Virus record (IMG/VR): IMGVR_UViG_3300009370_000101
Coordinates: 1-32,846 of that record
Source: a virus
Length of the DNA stretch: 32,846 bases
Reading direction: 5' to 3' (one strand)
Shown: piece after piece, positions 19,083-27,277 of the stretch
Layout: each line of letters begins with the position of its first letter
How positions within the stretch are numbered: the stretch's first letter is position 1
Position numbers and translations under genes: made by a program
The notes under the pieces: model-generated
Seen by the model: the letters and a program-made list of their open reading frames with translations, nothing else
Told to the model about the DNA's origin: nothing
The model's database searches: none

Positions 19083-19958
19083 ATGAGTACTGAAGTCAAT
19101 AAAGCGTTTGCCCAAAAATTTAGGGACACGTTTATACACTTGGTACAGCAAAAGGGGTCTCGCTTGCGTGATTTTGTCCGTGTTAATACGGATGTAGTCG
19201 GTAAGTACGACCATTTTGACAGAATCGGTAGTACATCGGCTCAAAAAATTACGAGTCGGCATAGTGATACACCGTTAATTTCCACCCCTCACTCACGCAG
19301 ACGAGTGTCAATGGATGATTACAACTGGGCAGACTTAATCGATAAAGCCGATAAAGTCCGAATGTTAGCTGATCCTTCTTCTGACTACATGAAAGCAGGA
19401 GTGTGGGCAATGGGACGGCAGATGGATGATATAATCATCGCTGCTATGTCTGGTAATGCCGTTAGTATTGATGAAGATGACGCATCATCTAACGTAGCTT
19501 TACCTGCTGCTCAAAAGATTGCTGTATCGGGTACAACGGATATGAACATCACGAAGTTACGCCAAGCTAAGAAAATCTTGGATGCTTCTGACGTTGATCC
19601 TGATTTACCCCGTCATATTGTAATGAAGTCTAACCAATTCTATGATTTGCTTGGCGACACGCAGATTCAAAGTTCAGACTACAATACAGTTAAAGCTCTA
19701 GTAGCAGGCGAAATTGATACCTTTATGGGTTTCAAGTTTCATCGCTCTGAGCGTTTAGCTACCGATGGTAGCGGAGATACGCTATGTTTAGCATGGATTC
19801 CTGATGGAATTGGTCTAAGCATGGGAATGGACGTTAAGACAGAGATTTCTGAGCGTTCAGATAAAAACTATAGTACGCAAGTCTACGCTCAAATGTGTCT
19901 CGGTGCGGTTCGCATTGAAGATGAAAAGATTGTAGAGATTGCTTGTACCGATTCTTAA
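19083..19958 (+). CDS. Major capsid protein
   Basis: This 291-aa protein shows podovirus capsid traits: FAQKFRDTFIHLVQQKGSRL at the start, DFVRVNTDVVGKYDHFDRIG, then RRRVSMDDYNWADLIDKADK and the P-loop-like DPSSDYMKAGVWAMGRQMDD, the strand-rich VDPDLPRHIVMKSNQFYDLL, and the C-terminal CLAWIPDGIGLSMGMDVKTE. These correspond to the phi-KMV/BPP-1-like HK97-fold capsid (about 290-345 aa). It lies after scaffold and a small gene and before a decoration-like protein. Strong GAGGTG ribosome site, well spaced. The leader contains two hairpins (see that entry). Translation is expected to be very high. Confidence 0.85.
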   Translation: MSTEVNKAFAQKFRDTFIHLVQQKGSRLRDFVRVNTDVVGKYDHFDRIGSTSAQKITSRHSDTPLISTPHSRRRVSMDDYNWADLIDKADKVRMLADPSSDYMKAGVWAMGRQMDDIIIAAMSGNAVSIDEDDASSNVALPAAQKIAVSGTTDMNITKLRQAKKILDASDVDPDLPRHIVMKSNQFYDLLGDTQIQSSDYNTVKALVAGEIDTFMGFKFHRSERLATDGSGDTLCLAWIPDGIGLSMGMDVKTEISERSDKNYSTQVYAQMCLGAVRIEDEKIVEIACTDS

Positions 19959-19970
19959 CGGAGGTGTAAT

Positions 19971-20438
19971 ATGGCTACTTATAAAAGTACAGAGTACACC
20001 AACGCTACGGATGGGTCGGGTACTAAAAATGCGCCTACTTCTTGGAATGGCGTAACGTACAGATATGCACGATTTACTGGGCAAGCCCTCAGTTCTTCTG
20101 ATGTCGTACAGGTTATGACAATTCCTTCGGGAGTGCGTATACTTCCGCAGTCTATGGCGATCATTAGTGATCTTGAAGCATCGGCTACGGTTAATGTGGG
20201 ATATGCTGCTCATACCACGCAAAGTTCTGGTGCTGCTGTCGCTGTAGACGCAGACGCTTTTATTAGTGCGGTTGCTGCGGATTCCGCTAGGACGGTTACT
20301 TTTTTCCACGAAAGTGGAACACATGATACTGGATATGTAACTACTGGTGAGATGATTCTGACGTTTGCTTTAGGCGCAGGAACTTCTTTAGCAGCAGATA
20401 CATTTGATTTTCATATTATGTACGCTGACCCTAACTAG
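19971..20438 (+). CDS. Head decoration-like structural protein, 155 aa
   Basis: GGAGG lies 7 nt before ATG 19971. The product (ATYKSTEYTNATDGSGTKNA, then VTYRYARFTGQALSSSDVVQ, then VMTIPSGVRILPQSMAIISD, then VNVGYAAHTTQSSGAAVAVD, then GEMILTFALGAGTSLAADTF) is beta-rich, small-residue-rich and cysteine-free, as in phage head decoration or cement proteins. This slot directly after the capsid gene is where podoviruses with BPP-1-like heads carry such proteins. It is not a homologue I can name. The strong hairpin at 20453-20480 follows. Confidence 0.65.
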   Translation: MATYKSTEYTNATDGSGTKNAPTSWNGVTYRYARFTGQALSSSDVVQVMTIPSGVRILPQSMAIISDLEASATVNVGYAAHTTQSSGAAVAVDADAFISAVAADSARTVTFFHESGTHDTGYVTTGEMILTFALGAGTSLAADTFDFHIMYADPN

Positions 20439-20452
20439 GGTTAAATAGTTTA

Positions 20453-20480
20453 GTGGTGGCTCTGTTGGCAGGGCCATCAC
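20453..20480 (+). terminator. Strong rightward hairpin after the capsid genes (terminator-like)
   Basis: GTGGTGGCTCTG (20453-20464) pairs with CAGGGCCATCAC (20469-20480) over 12 bp including two G-U pairs, with a TTGG loop. TTTACTT follows. It lies between the decoration-like gene and the first tail gene. In T7 a partial terminator follows the capsid gene in the same place, giving excess capsid over tail transcripts; the same logic is likely here but not proven. Confidence 0.75.
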
Positions 20481-20501
20481 TTTACTTAACAAGGAATAAT
20501 T

Positions 20502-21080
20502 ATGGCATCTAAAGTAGATTTAGCAAATGAAGCCTTGCTTATGCTAGGCGCAAATACAATTACTAGTTTTAGCGATGATGATTCCAACGCAGTTTTAGCT
20601 AATCGTTTTTATGAGGGAGAGAGGGATGCTGTCTTACGAGGCCATAGATGGAATTGCGCTATTACTACGGCTAATTTAGCTGCGCTAGCAGATAGCCCCA
20701 TTATTGATTGGAAGTTTAAATTTACACTACCTACCGACCCTTATTGTCTGCGCATATTAGATGTCAGGACTGTTTCGGGAGATATTAGGTTAGATCACGC
20801 AGTACAAGGCAGAGAGCTACTAACAGAAGAGTCCACAGTCGATATAACATATATTCAAAGATTAGAGGACACCATGCTGTTTGATTCTCTGCTTTATCAG
20901 GCGCTTGTGCTTCGGCTTGCGTGGAAATTAGCTTATCCAATAACCCGTTCAGAGACAACGGTTGCACAAATGGGTACTATGTATGAAGCGGTAATTAGGG
21001 AGGCTAGAACAATCGACTCACAGGAGGGAACGCCAGAAGTAATAGAAACAGACGCACTTACAGATTTACGACTTCGATAA
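20502..21080 (+). CDS. Tail tubular protein A-like (gp11-type adaptor)
   Basis: This 192-aa protein begins KVDLANEALLMLGANTITSF and continues NAVLANRFYEGERDAVLRGH, then RWNCAITTANLAALADSPII, the 'N-A-L-LG ... s-F-----D-a-A-----y---RD--L----W--A' pattern of T7 gp11 and gp4-like head-tail adaptors. It ends with EVIETDALTDLRLR. Such proteins form the ring between portal and tail nozzle. AAGGA lies before ATG 20502. Its stop touches the next start (TAA then ATG at 21081), so the two tube genes are coupled. Confidence 0.8.
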   Translation: MASKVDLANEALLMLGANTITSFSDDDSNAVLANRFYEGERDAVLRGHRWNCAITTANLAALADSPIIDWKFKFTLPTDPYCLRILDVRTVSGDIRLDHAVQGRELLTEESTVDITYIQRLEDTMLFDSLLYQALVLRLAWKLAYPITRSETTVAQMGTMYEAVIREARTIDSQEGTPEVIETDALTDLRLR

Positions 21081-22793
21081 ATGTCAAAGAAACTATTTTT
21101 CCCAATACAAACAAACTTTACCGCAGGGCAACTGTCTCCACGCTTGCATGGTAGAGTTGATATAAACAAATATAATAATGGTCTAAAAACCCAAAAGAAC
21201 GCCTATAGCTTACCGCATGGTGGTGTTGTCCGTAGAGGTGGTTTTCGTTATGTAGCTAATGTGAAAACTAATTCTAAAAAAGTTAGGTTAGTAAGATTTG
21301 AATTTAGTATAACTCAAGCTTACATCATAGAATTTGGCGATCAGTATATTAGGTTTTACAAGGATAATGGACAAATCCAATCAGGTGGCTCTGCTGTAGA
21401 AGTTGCAACTCCTTACCTAGAGGCAGAAATATTTGATCTTTCTTTCGCCCAATCAGCCGATACTCTATATATAGCCCACCCTAATCACGCCCCAAGAAAA
21501 CTTACCCGTAGTAGTCATACCTCTTGGACGCTTGCCGTTCTAAGTTTTTCTAGTGCGCCAGCTAATTTTGCTGGAAGCTCTGGAGAATACCCACGTTGCG
21601 TTACCTTCTTCGAGGAACGGCTGTATTGGGCGGCTTCAGACAATAACCCACAAACGATATGGGCAAGTAAGTCTGGTGATTTCTTAAATATGAATCAAGG
21701 AACTGGGTTAGATGATGAATCTATAGAATTTACGCTTGCGACAGATGATGTAAATGTTATCAGATGGTTAAAGGCTGCTGACGTACTTTTAATCGGTACT
21801 GTTGGGGGTGAATTTAAGCTACATGGTAATGGCAATCCTGTTACCCCATCTAATGTCAGGGTTGTTCAAGAGACTAAATATGGCTCAAGTACGGTTGCTC
21901 CTGTAACGTCTGGTCGGGCAGTTTTATTTAACCAGCGAGCTACTAAAAAAATTAGACAAATGATTTTTGATTTGAATGTAGAGGGTTTTGTTGCTCCTGA
22001 TTTAACGATATTAGCAGAAGATATAACTGGGGATGGAATTACCCATATGGCTTATCAGCAAGAACCAGACTCTATTGTATGGGCGGTTAGAGCAGATGGA
22101 GTATTATTAGGTCTAACTTATCAACGAGATCAGAAGGTTGTTGCTTGGCATCAACATCCTGTAGGTGGAACAGGCACAATGGTAGAAAGCGTTGCAGTTA
22201 TTCCCTCTGCGGATGGCAAGTCGGATGAATTATGGATTAGTGTTAAAAGAACTATTAATAGCGCTACAGTTAGGTATATAGAATATCTTGATCCTACAAT
22301 CAATGTAGATTCGGGGTTAAGTTATTCTGGTTCCCCTGCTAGCAGTTTGTCTGGACTAACCCATTTGGAAGGTCAAGTTGTTCAAGTGGTAGGCGATGGG
22401 GCTGTTATGCCAGATAACACAGTTAGTAGTGGTGCAATTACCTTGTCTGCAAGCGTTACAAGTGCTTCTGTAGGCCTCAAATATACGACTGAACTTGTTA
22501 CTTTAGCGCCAGAAGTTGCTAGGGTAGATGGTTCTAGTTTTGGGAGAAAGAAGGCATGGAATCGTATTATATTAAATCTATACGAAACATTAGGGATTTC
22601 GGTGAATGGGAAGCAATTAGTGTTTAGAGATGGTGGTGATCCTATGGATTCAGCGCCTCCAGTTTTTACAGGCCAGCATGATGTAACTAATCTTGGGTGG
22701 AAAGAGGCTGATTCATCTATAACTATTAAACAGGAACAACCTTTAGGAATGACATTAATTTCCCTTGCAGGTGAATTAAGTGTTTCGGATTGA
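21081..22793 (+). CDS. Tail tubular protein B-like (gp12-type nozzle)
   Basis: This 570-aa protein begins KLFFPIQTNFTAGQLSPRLH then GRVDINKYNNGLKTQKNAYS and PHGGVVRRGGFRYVANVKTN, the conserved opening of nozzle/stabilisation proteins in podoviruses ('F-aGelSp-l-GR-D---Y--g----N--p---G---rRpG---v'). It carries GDQYIRFYKDNGQI, RCVTFFEERLYWAASDNNPQ and TIWASKSGDFLNM, a beta-propeller-like pattern typical of the nozzle. It forms the hexameric tube through which DNA exits. Length is below T7 gp12 (794 aa) but usual for the BPP-1-like group. No ribosome site stands out, so coupling to the previous gene is likely. Confidence 0.85.
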   Translation: MSKKLFFPIQTNFTAGQLSPRLHGRVDINKYNNGLKTQKNAYSLPHGGVVRRGGFRYVANVKTNSKKVRLVRFEFSITQAYIIEFGDQYIRFYKDNGQIQSGGSAVEVATPYLEAEIFDLSFAQSADTLYIAHPNHAPRKLTRSSHTSWTLAVLSFSSAPANFAGSSGEYPRCVTFFEERLYWAASDNNPQTIWASKSGDFLNMNQGTGLDDESIEFTLATDDVNVIRWLKAADVLLIGTVGGEFKLHGNGNPVTPSNVRVVQETKYGSSTVAPVTSGRAVLFNQRATKKIRQMIFDLNVEGFVAPDLTILAEDITGDGITHMAYQQEPDSIVWAVRADGVLLGLTYQRDQKVVAWHQHPVGGTGTMVESVAVIPSADGKSDELWISVKRTINSATVRYIEYLDPTINVDSGLSYSGSPASSLSGLTHLEGQVVQVVGDGAVMPDNTVSSGAITLSASVTSASVGLKYTTELVTLAPEVARVDGSSFGRKKAWNRIILNLYETLGISVNGKQLVFRDGGDPMDSAPPVFTGQHDVTNLGWKEADSSITIKQEQPLGMTLISLAGELSVSD

Positions 22794-23268
22794 TCCTCCG
22801 TTAAAACAATGTGGTAATATACAAATTGTTCCTTATAGATTAAAGCATTTTAAGGAGCTAATTGTTAGACCACATGAAGAATGTATTAAAGACGCTGTTA
22901 GACTTTCGGATACTGAGTGGGCGAAAGCTATTGGCAAGGAAGCAATAGAAGCTTATACAGGCTATATAGATGGCACGATTTTTGCAATCGGAGGTTTAAA
23001 TATTTTATGGGAGGGTGTTGGTGAGGTTTGGGTAGTTGGTTCCCCTAATATCCCAGCTTCTAGGTTTTCATATATTAAGATTGTAAAGTTCTACTTGAAA
23101 TACTTTACTGATAAGTATAAATTAAAACGGGTACAAGCCCAAGTTATAAAGGATTACGAAGAATTGCATAGATTTGTAAAGTTCATGGGGTTTACCTACG
23201 AAGGCACATTACATAATTATTGTGGTGGAAACTTAGATAATTGTATGTACGCTATATGGGAGAAGTAA
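22780..23268 (+). CDS. gp13-like GNAT-fold protein (internal virion/assembly protein)
   Basis: The start is GTG 22780 with AGGTG about 7 nt upstream, overlapping the nozzle gene end by 14 nt. The 162-aa product (VPYRLKHFKELIVRPHEECI, KAYTGYIDGTIFAIGGLNIL then WEGVGEVWVVGSPNIPASRF, then KYKLKRVQAQVIKDYEELHR, FVKFMGFTYEGTLHNYCGGN) has the GNAT acetyltransferase layout: beta strands, then V-A-V-type strand, then F-GF-EG-L. T7-like phages encode such a GNAT-fold gp13 family protein just before gp14-type genes. Whether it still acetylates is unknown, because the acetyl-CoA loop R/Q-x2-G-x-G/A is absent. Role in ejection-protein assembly is inferred from T7. Confidence 0.75.
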   Translation: MFRIDPPLKQCGNIQIVPYRLKHFKELIVRPHEECIKDAVRLSDTEWAKAIGKEAIEAYTGYIDGTIFAIGGLNILWEGVGEVWVVGSPNIPASRFSYIKIVKFYLKYFTDKYKLKRVQAQVIKDYEELHRFVKFMGFTYEGTLHNYCGGNLDNCMYAIWEK

Positions 23269-23269
23269 A

Positions 23270-24112
23270 ATGGCGATTGATCCAGTTACCGCAGCAGCAG
23301 TCACAGGTGGAGCAGAAGTAGTTAAGGGGGTTTCTGGCTATAAAGCAGGTCAAGCATCTTCTAAGGCAGCAATGGCAACTGCCATGTATAATCGGCAGAT
23401 TACCGAACTTAATGCTAAGATGGAGCAGGATCGTGGGACGATTGTTCGGACGATTACGGAGAGAAATGCTGAGGTCGTTGGCGAAAATGCCTCCTATAAT
23501 GCTTATGCATTAGAGCAACAAGCCGATCAAGTTTTAGATCAAAATGCCTTTGATATGTTTATGGCAGAAAGGCAATATGATATTTTTACAGCGCAAAAAC
23601 GAGCAAAATGGGGTACTGCTGGAGTTACAATGGCAGGTAGCCCAGCAGTAGTCGCCCTAGCGGACGCTCAATCTGCTGCCTTAAATCTAGCCAACATAGA
23701 ACAAAGAGGCCTTCAAGCCTCATCAAGATTAGACCAAGCGGCTAAAATGACCCGTTATAAAGGCAAGGTTGAATATAATAATTTGATGCAAACAGCTTGG
23801 ATGCAACAATATAATTCTGATGTTCAGCGAGCTAATATTATCAATGAAGGTAATATGAATTACTATTCAGGAATGTCTAAGGCTTATCAAGCGCAACAGC
23901 AAGCTCAGGCCGCATTAATTAGTGGAATTGCAGGCGGGATAGGCTCTTTCGCTAAAATGGGGGGCTTTGCAGACAGCACAACTGGCTCTTTGACTATTGG
24001 GGATATTAGTGTTGCTGGAGAACCCTTGGGGCAAGGAATGACCAATACCTTTAATATGTCTGACGCTGGCTATGGTTTGCCAACGGGTAGTGGTTTTAGC
24101 TTAGAATATTAA
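23270..24112 (+). CDS. Internal virion protein B-like (gp14-type)
   Basis: This 280-aa protein begins DPVTAAAVTGGAEVVKGVSG, an Ala/Gly-rich hydrophobic N-terminus, followed by long helices (MYNRQITELNAKMEQDRGTI, YALEQQADQVLDQNAFDMFM), then GTAGVTMAGSPAVVALADAQ and a Gly-rich segment AALISGIAGGIGSFAKMGGF (about 220-240). This matches the gp14-type ejection proteins of T7-like phages, which form an outer-membrane pore for DNA delivery. The motif 'A---G--G-SP--V-a-' at about 120-135 is typical. ATG 23270 is preceded by GGAG and lies 1 nt after the previous stop. Confidence 0.8.
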   Translation: MAIDPVTAAAVTGGAEVVKGVSGYKAGQASSKAAMATAMYNRQITELNAKMEQDRGTIVRTITERNAEVVGENASYNAYALEQQADQVLDQNAFDMFMAERQYDIFTAQKRAKWGTAGVTMAGSPAVVALADAQSAALNLANIEQRGLQASSRLDQAAKMTRYKGKVEYNNLMQTAWMQQYNSDVQRANIINEGNMNYYSGMSKAYQAQQQAQAALISGIAGGIGSFAKMGGFADSTTGSLTIGDISVAGEPLGQGMTNTFNMSDAGYGLPTGSGFSLEY

Positions 24113-24125
24113 CAGGAAATAAATT

Positions 24126-26075
24126 ATGCCTAAAATCGGAAATCCTCTACCAATAGATCAAAGACAATCTGTTCAAGAGCCTGTATTGGTTCCAGATACA
24201 AGTCAACCTAGCACTAACTTGCAGGCGTTAAGAGTTAATTATATGCCGTATCAAATTGGGCAGAAAACTGCCAGTTCCCAAAATCTGTTGCGTGAAGAGA
24301 TGGGTAATTTGGTTTCAAGCGTTGTGAAGGCAAAGGTTATTACTGAACAAATTAATCAGCAGTATGCTTTAAATAATTTTGATAAACAATTTGATAATAC
24401 GGATAGAATGTTTAGAGAAAAGATGAGCAGGGCTTTTGAGCCTGAAAGTCAAAATGCGGTAATAACAGAATATCGTAAAGCTATTGAGCTAAAGAGTAAA
24501 GAGTATTCAAAAATATTTCCAAAAGCAACCCCTGAGCAGCAAAAATATGTACTCCAAAGACTTTCAAAATCTCTATCTAAAGCAACAGTTATGGAAGGAA
24601 CATATAACCTTACAAAGTTTAAACAAACCGATGCCAACCTGCAATCCAGAATTAAAGATTACCAGAGAAACATAACTAAGAGTGTTGCCATTGATGCTAA
24701 ATATGAAATGGAGAAGGGCATTGAGGCAATAGAAAAAAGGTTTAATCTTGGTGCTATCTCGTTTACTCGGATGAAAATAGATACAAAGAATTTTGTTCGA
24801 GATTCAACTTATGGCAGGGCAGAACTGTTTGCACGAAGGCATGGCAATGAGTTTGCTCACGGTAGACTGCAAGATGGCTCTCCGTTCCCGACACAAGAAG
24901 AGGTGATGCAGGAGTTATATGAAAAATTAGGTTTATATGATGTGCATGGAGGGATGTTTGAGCATACTGATGCGGCTGGCTTAACCATGCACCAATTTAC
25001 AGAAGATGAGAAAAACGATATTTATGACATTTACAGTAAGGCTTTTGCTGCTAAATTAAAACAAGAGAATAGTGAGTTTGCGGCGCAAGAAAATACTAAT
25101 GTTCGTTTATTTGCTAGCCTTATAGCTGAGGATAGAGAGGAAATAGAAACGGCGAAGGAAAGAGGTACGCTTACTGCTGGTTTTATAGATCAAAAGGCGC
25201 AAAGCTACCTGCATAAAGGTATGCCTACATTAGCCGCTAAGCTATATCAGGAATGGAATGTTTATGATAACTCTGCACCTATAGATTTGATTGTTCAAAA
25301 AATGACAGACAAAGAGGGCGAGTTCTATGCTTGGGCGCAGGATTATAGGAATGGAATAGTTAGGGGTAACGGAACATTGGATGTTGTTAAGCTTAAAAAA
25401 GAGCTTCAAGATTTAGATTTACACCAACCAACTATGTATAAAGTGCTAAAGTTCTATAGGGATCAGATAGGTGTGCTTGAGGATGAGTATACGAAGAGCA
25501 AACTTGAAACGAGCTTACAGATTGCGACAGAAAAAGCTTTGAGTAACATAACTTTAGAATATAGGGATACTGCTAAGTATTTGATCGAAGGTGTGGAACG
25601 TCTTTCAGCGAATGAAGAATTTTTCCTACGGTATACTGGCAAGCTGCCGAGCGGTCAAGGTTTAAAACTTCTGCATACTAGAGGGGATATAAGTTTTGTA
25701 AAAAATATGCAAAATGAACACGCAATGTTTAATTACATCACACAGAATGTAAGAGCAAGAGTGCGTGAGGATTTCAGAACTAATCAAGGTTTTTTTGCTA
25801 GAGAGGTGTATGACGATGGCCCTCGAAAAGGAGCAAGAAAGAATAATCTAAGTTACAAAATAGCGGAAAAGGATGGCAAAGCGTATGTATTAGACACACG
25901 ACAAGCAGACGATGAATTCAATGTCTATATTCAGCGCCTATTAGAACAAGAACGTCAAAGGGTACTTCCTGAGAAAGATTTGGCTAAGATTAGGGAGGAG
26001 CAATTTAAAGAAACAAGGAAAATAAATAAAGGGCTGCGTAGAGGAGAAAGCACAACTATGGGAGGACGTAGGTAA
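24126..26075 (+). CDS. Internal virion protein C-like (gp15-type)
   Basis: This 649-aa protein is almost wholly helical and charged (TASSQNLLREEMGNLVSSVV, VITEQINQQYALNNFDKQFD, RAFEPESQNAVITEYRKAIE), as expected of gp15-type ejection proteins that form the periplasmic tunnel together with gp16-type proteins. The N-terminal PIDQRQSVQEPVLVPDTSQP is disordered. No lysozyme or transglycosylase motif is seen. Position after gp14-like and before the gp16-like gene supports the call; sequence conservation in this family is low, so confidence is moderate. AGGA lies 8 nt upstream, and its stop overlaps the next ATG (TAATG). Confidence 0.7.
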   Translation: MPKIGNPLPIDQRQSVQEPVLVPDTSQPSTNLQALRVNYMPYQIGQKTASSQNLLREEMGNLVSSVVKAKVITEQINQQYALNNFDKQFDNTDRMFREKMSRAFEPESQNAVITEYRKAIELKSKEYSKIFPKATPEQQKYVLQRLSKSLSKATVMEGTYNLTKFKQTDANLQSRIKDYQRNITKSVAIDAKYEMEKGIEAIEKRFNLGAISFTRMKIDTKNFVRDSTYGRAELFARRHGNEFAHGRLQDGSPFPTQEEVMQELYEKLGLYDVHGGMFEHTDAAGLTMHQFTEDEKNDIYDIYSKAFAAKLKQENSEFAAQENTNVRLFASLIAEDREEIETAKERGTLTAGFIDQKAQSYLHKGMPTLAAKLYQEWNVYDNSAPIDLIVQKMTDKEGEFYAWAQDYRNGIVRGNGTLDVVKLKKELQDLDLHQPTMYKVLKFYRDQIGVLEDEYTKSKLETSLQIATEKALSNITLEYRDTAKYLIEGVERLSANEEFFLRYTGKLPSGQGLKLLHTRGDISFVKNMQNEHAMFNYITQNVRARVREDFRTNQGFFAREVYDDGPRKGARKNNLSYKIAEKDGKAYVLDTRQADDEFNVYIQRLLEQERQRVLPEKDLAKIREEQFKETRKINKGLRRGESTTMGGRR

Positions 26076-27274
26076 TGGCTTCAGATAAAATAATTAGTGA
26101 GAATTCCCTTCCCGTTGAACCGCAGACGGAAGAGCAGCAACCTGACTACGGAAGTATGCCTGCATCTAATATAGGGGAAGCAATCGGAGCTTTAGGCGGT
26201 GATGAATGGAAAGAGCAAGTTCGTAGATTTGATAACGCTCCAATACGGGAGTTGTTGGGGGTTGAAAATCCTCGCAAGACTCTTCCAGTTGAACAATCTG
26301 CTGAGGCAGAATCATTTTCTATGCCTGACCTTAAAGAATGGGAGGTATATGATTTTAATATAGGGGATGATATGCCAGAGAACCCTTATCCAGAAACAAC
26401 TTGGAGGGATCATATTACTAGCCCAATGGGTAAACTAGCTTTTGATGCGACTTTATTTAATAGAAAAGAAGTTATAGATAATACTGATTTTGAAGGATAC
26501 TTCGGTGAGGGGGTTAATTTTCTTCCAGCGCTTAGAAATCGGTTTAGAGAATCTATGAGCCGCAGACAAGGCAACTCAAACGGTAATATTGATTTTGGGT
26601 ATGGAATGGATACAGAGGCATGGGCTGACCCTATGAACGAAAAAGACGAAATTACAGACGCATTGCAATTTATGCTAAAGAAAGGAGACTTCGTATACGA
26701 TAATGACCACATTTATCTCGCAAGCGAGTATAACTTTTCTCAGCGTGATATGACGGGTGATCCTGTAAACTTAGATATAACAGACGTTCCTTATCTCTTG
26801 GAAAGATTCTCTACAGATGCTACTAAGGGTGATTTATGGGTAGGTAAGGCAGGCTTCGGTCTTGGGGATAAGCTACGAAGTGCTATAGAGGAGGATGACA
26901 ATTTAGAAGGCCCGTCCATACGACTTGATCTTGGTTCTTATACTGATATAGGGTTGACGTTAGAGCAATTTAATGAATTAAAAAATACCTCTAATAGCGC
27001 AGGAGGTGTAATGGGCAGTCACAGTTTTAAAAGTATTGCTGAGTATGAGGAGTGGAAAAGCGGTCTAAAGTCTATTAACCCTAGGAATGTGGGCAAATGG
27101 GCTGGCGTTAGCAAGGAAGAAAAAAAGGAAAGGGAGCGTGGGGCTAAGAAGCGTAAGGAGGCTAAAAAGAAAACAGATGCGATGGGCTTGACAAAGGTAG
27201 GAAAGACTAGAGCTACAGCAGCAAAAAAAGTTAGAGAGTATTCAGATAAATTTAATGAGTTAATAGGAAGGTAG
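26075..27274 (+). CDS. Unknown 399-aa protein inside the ejection-protein cluster
   Basis: I do not recognise this protein. The N-terminal half is acidic (SENSLPVEPQTEEQQPDYGS, PNPYPETTWRDHI-like), the middle is a globular region (GEGVNFLPALRNRFRESMSR, NIDFGYGMDTEAWADPMNEK, DALQFMLKKGDFVYDNDHIY), and the last 60 residues are very basic (KKEERERGAKKRKEAKKKTD then VGKTRATAAKKVREYSDKFN). The basic tail could bind DNA. T7 has no gene between its gp15 and gp16 genes, so this is an insertion in this lineage or a part split off from one of its neighbours. It could be an internal virion protein. GGAGG is near the start. Confidence 0.6.
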   Translation: MASDKIISENSLPVEPQTEEQQPDYGSMPASNIGEAIGALGGDEWKEQVRRFDNAPIRELLGVENPRKTLPVEQSAEAESFSMPDLKEWEVYDFNIGDDMPENPYPETTWRDHITSPMGKLAFDATLFNRKEVIDNTDFEGYFGEGVNFLPALRNRFRESMSRRQGNSNGNIDFGYGMDTEAWADPMNEKDEITDALQFMLKKGDFVYDNDHIYLASEYNFSQRDMTGDPVNLDITDVPYLLERFSTDATKGDLWVGKAGFGLGDKLRSAIEEDDNLEGPSIRLDLGSYTDIGLTLEQFNELKNTSNSAGGVMGSHSFKSIAEYEEWKSGLKSINPRNVGKWAGVSKEEKKERERGAKKRKEAKKKTDAMGLTKVGKTRATAAKKVREYSDKFNELIGR

Positions 27275-27277
27275 TCG

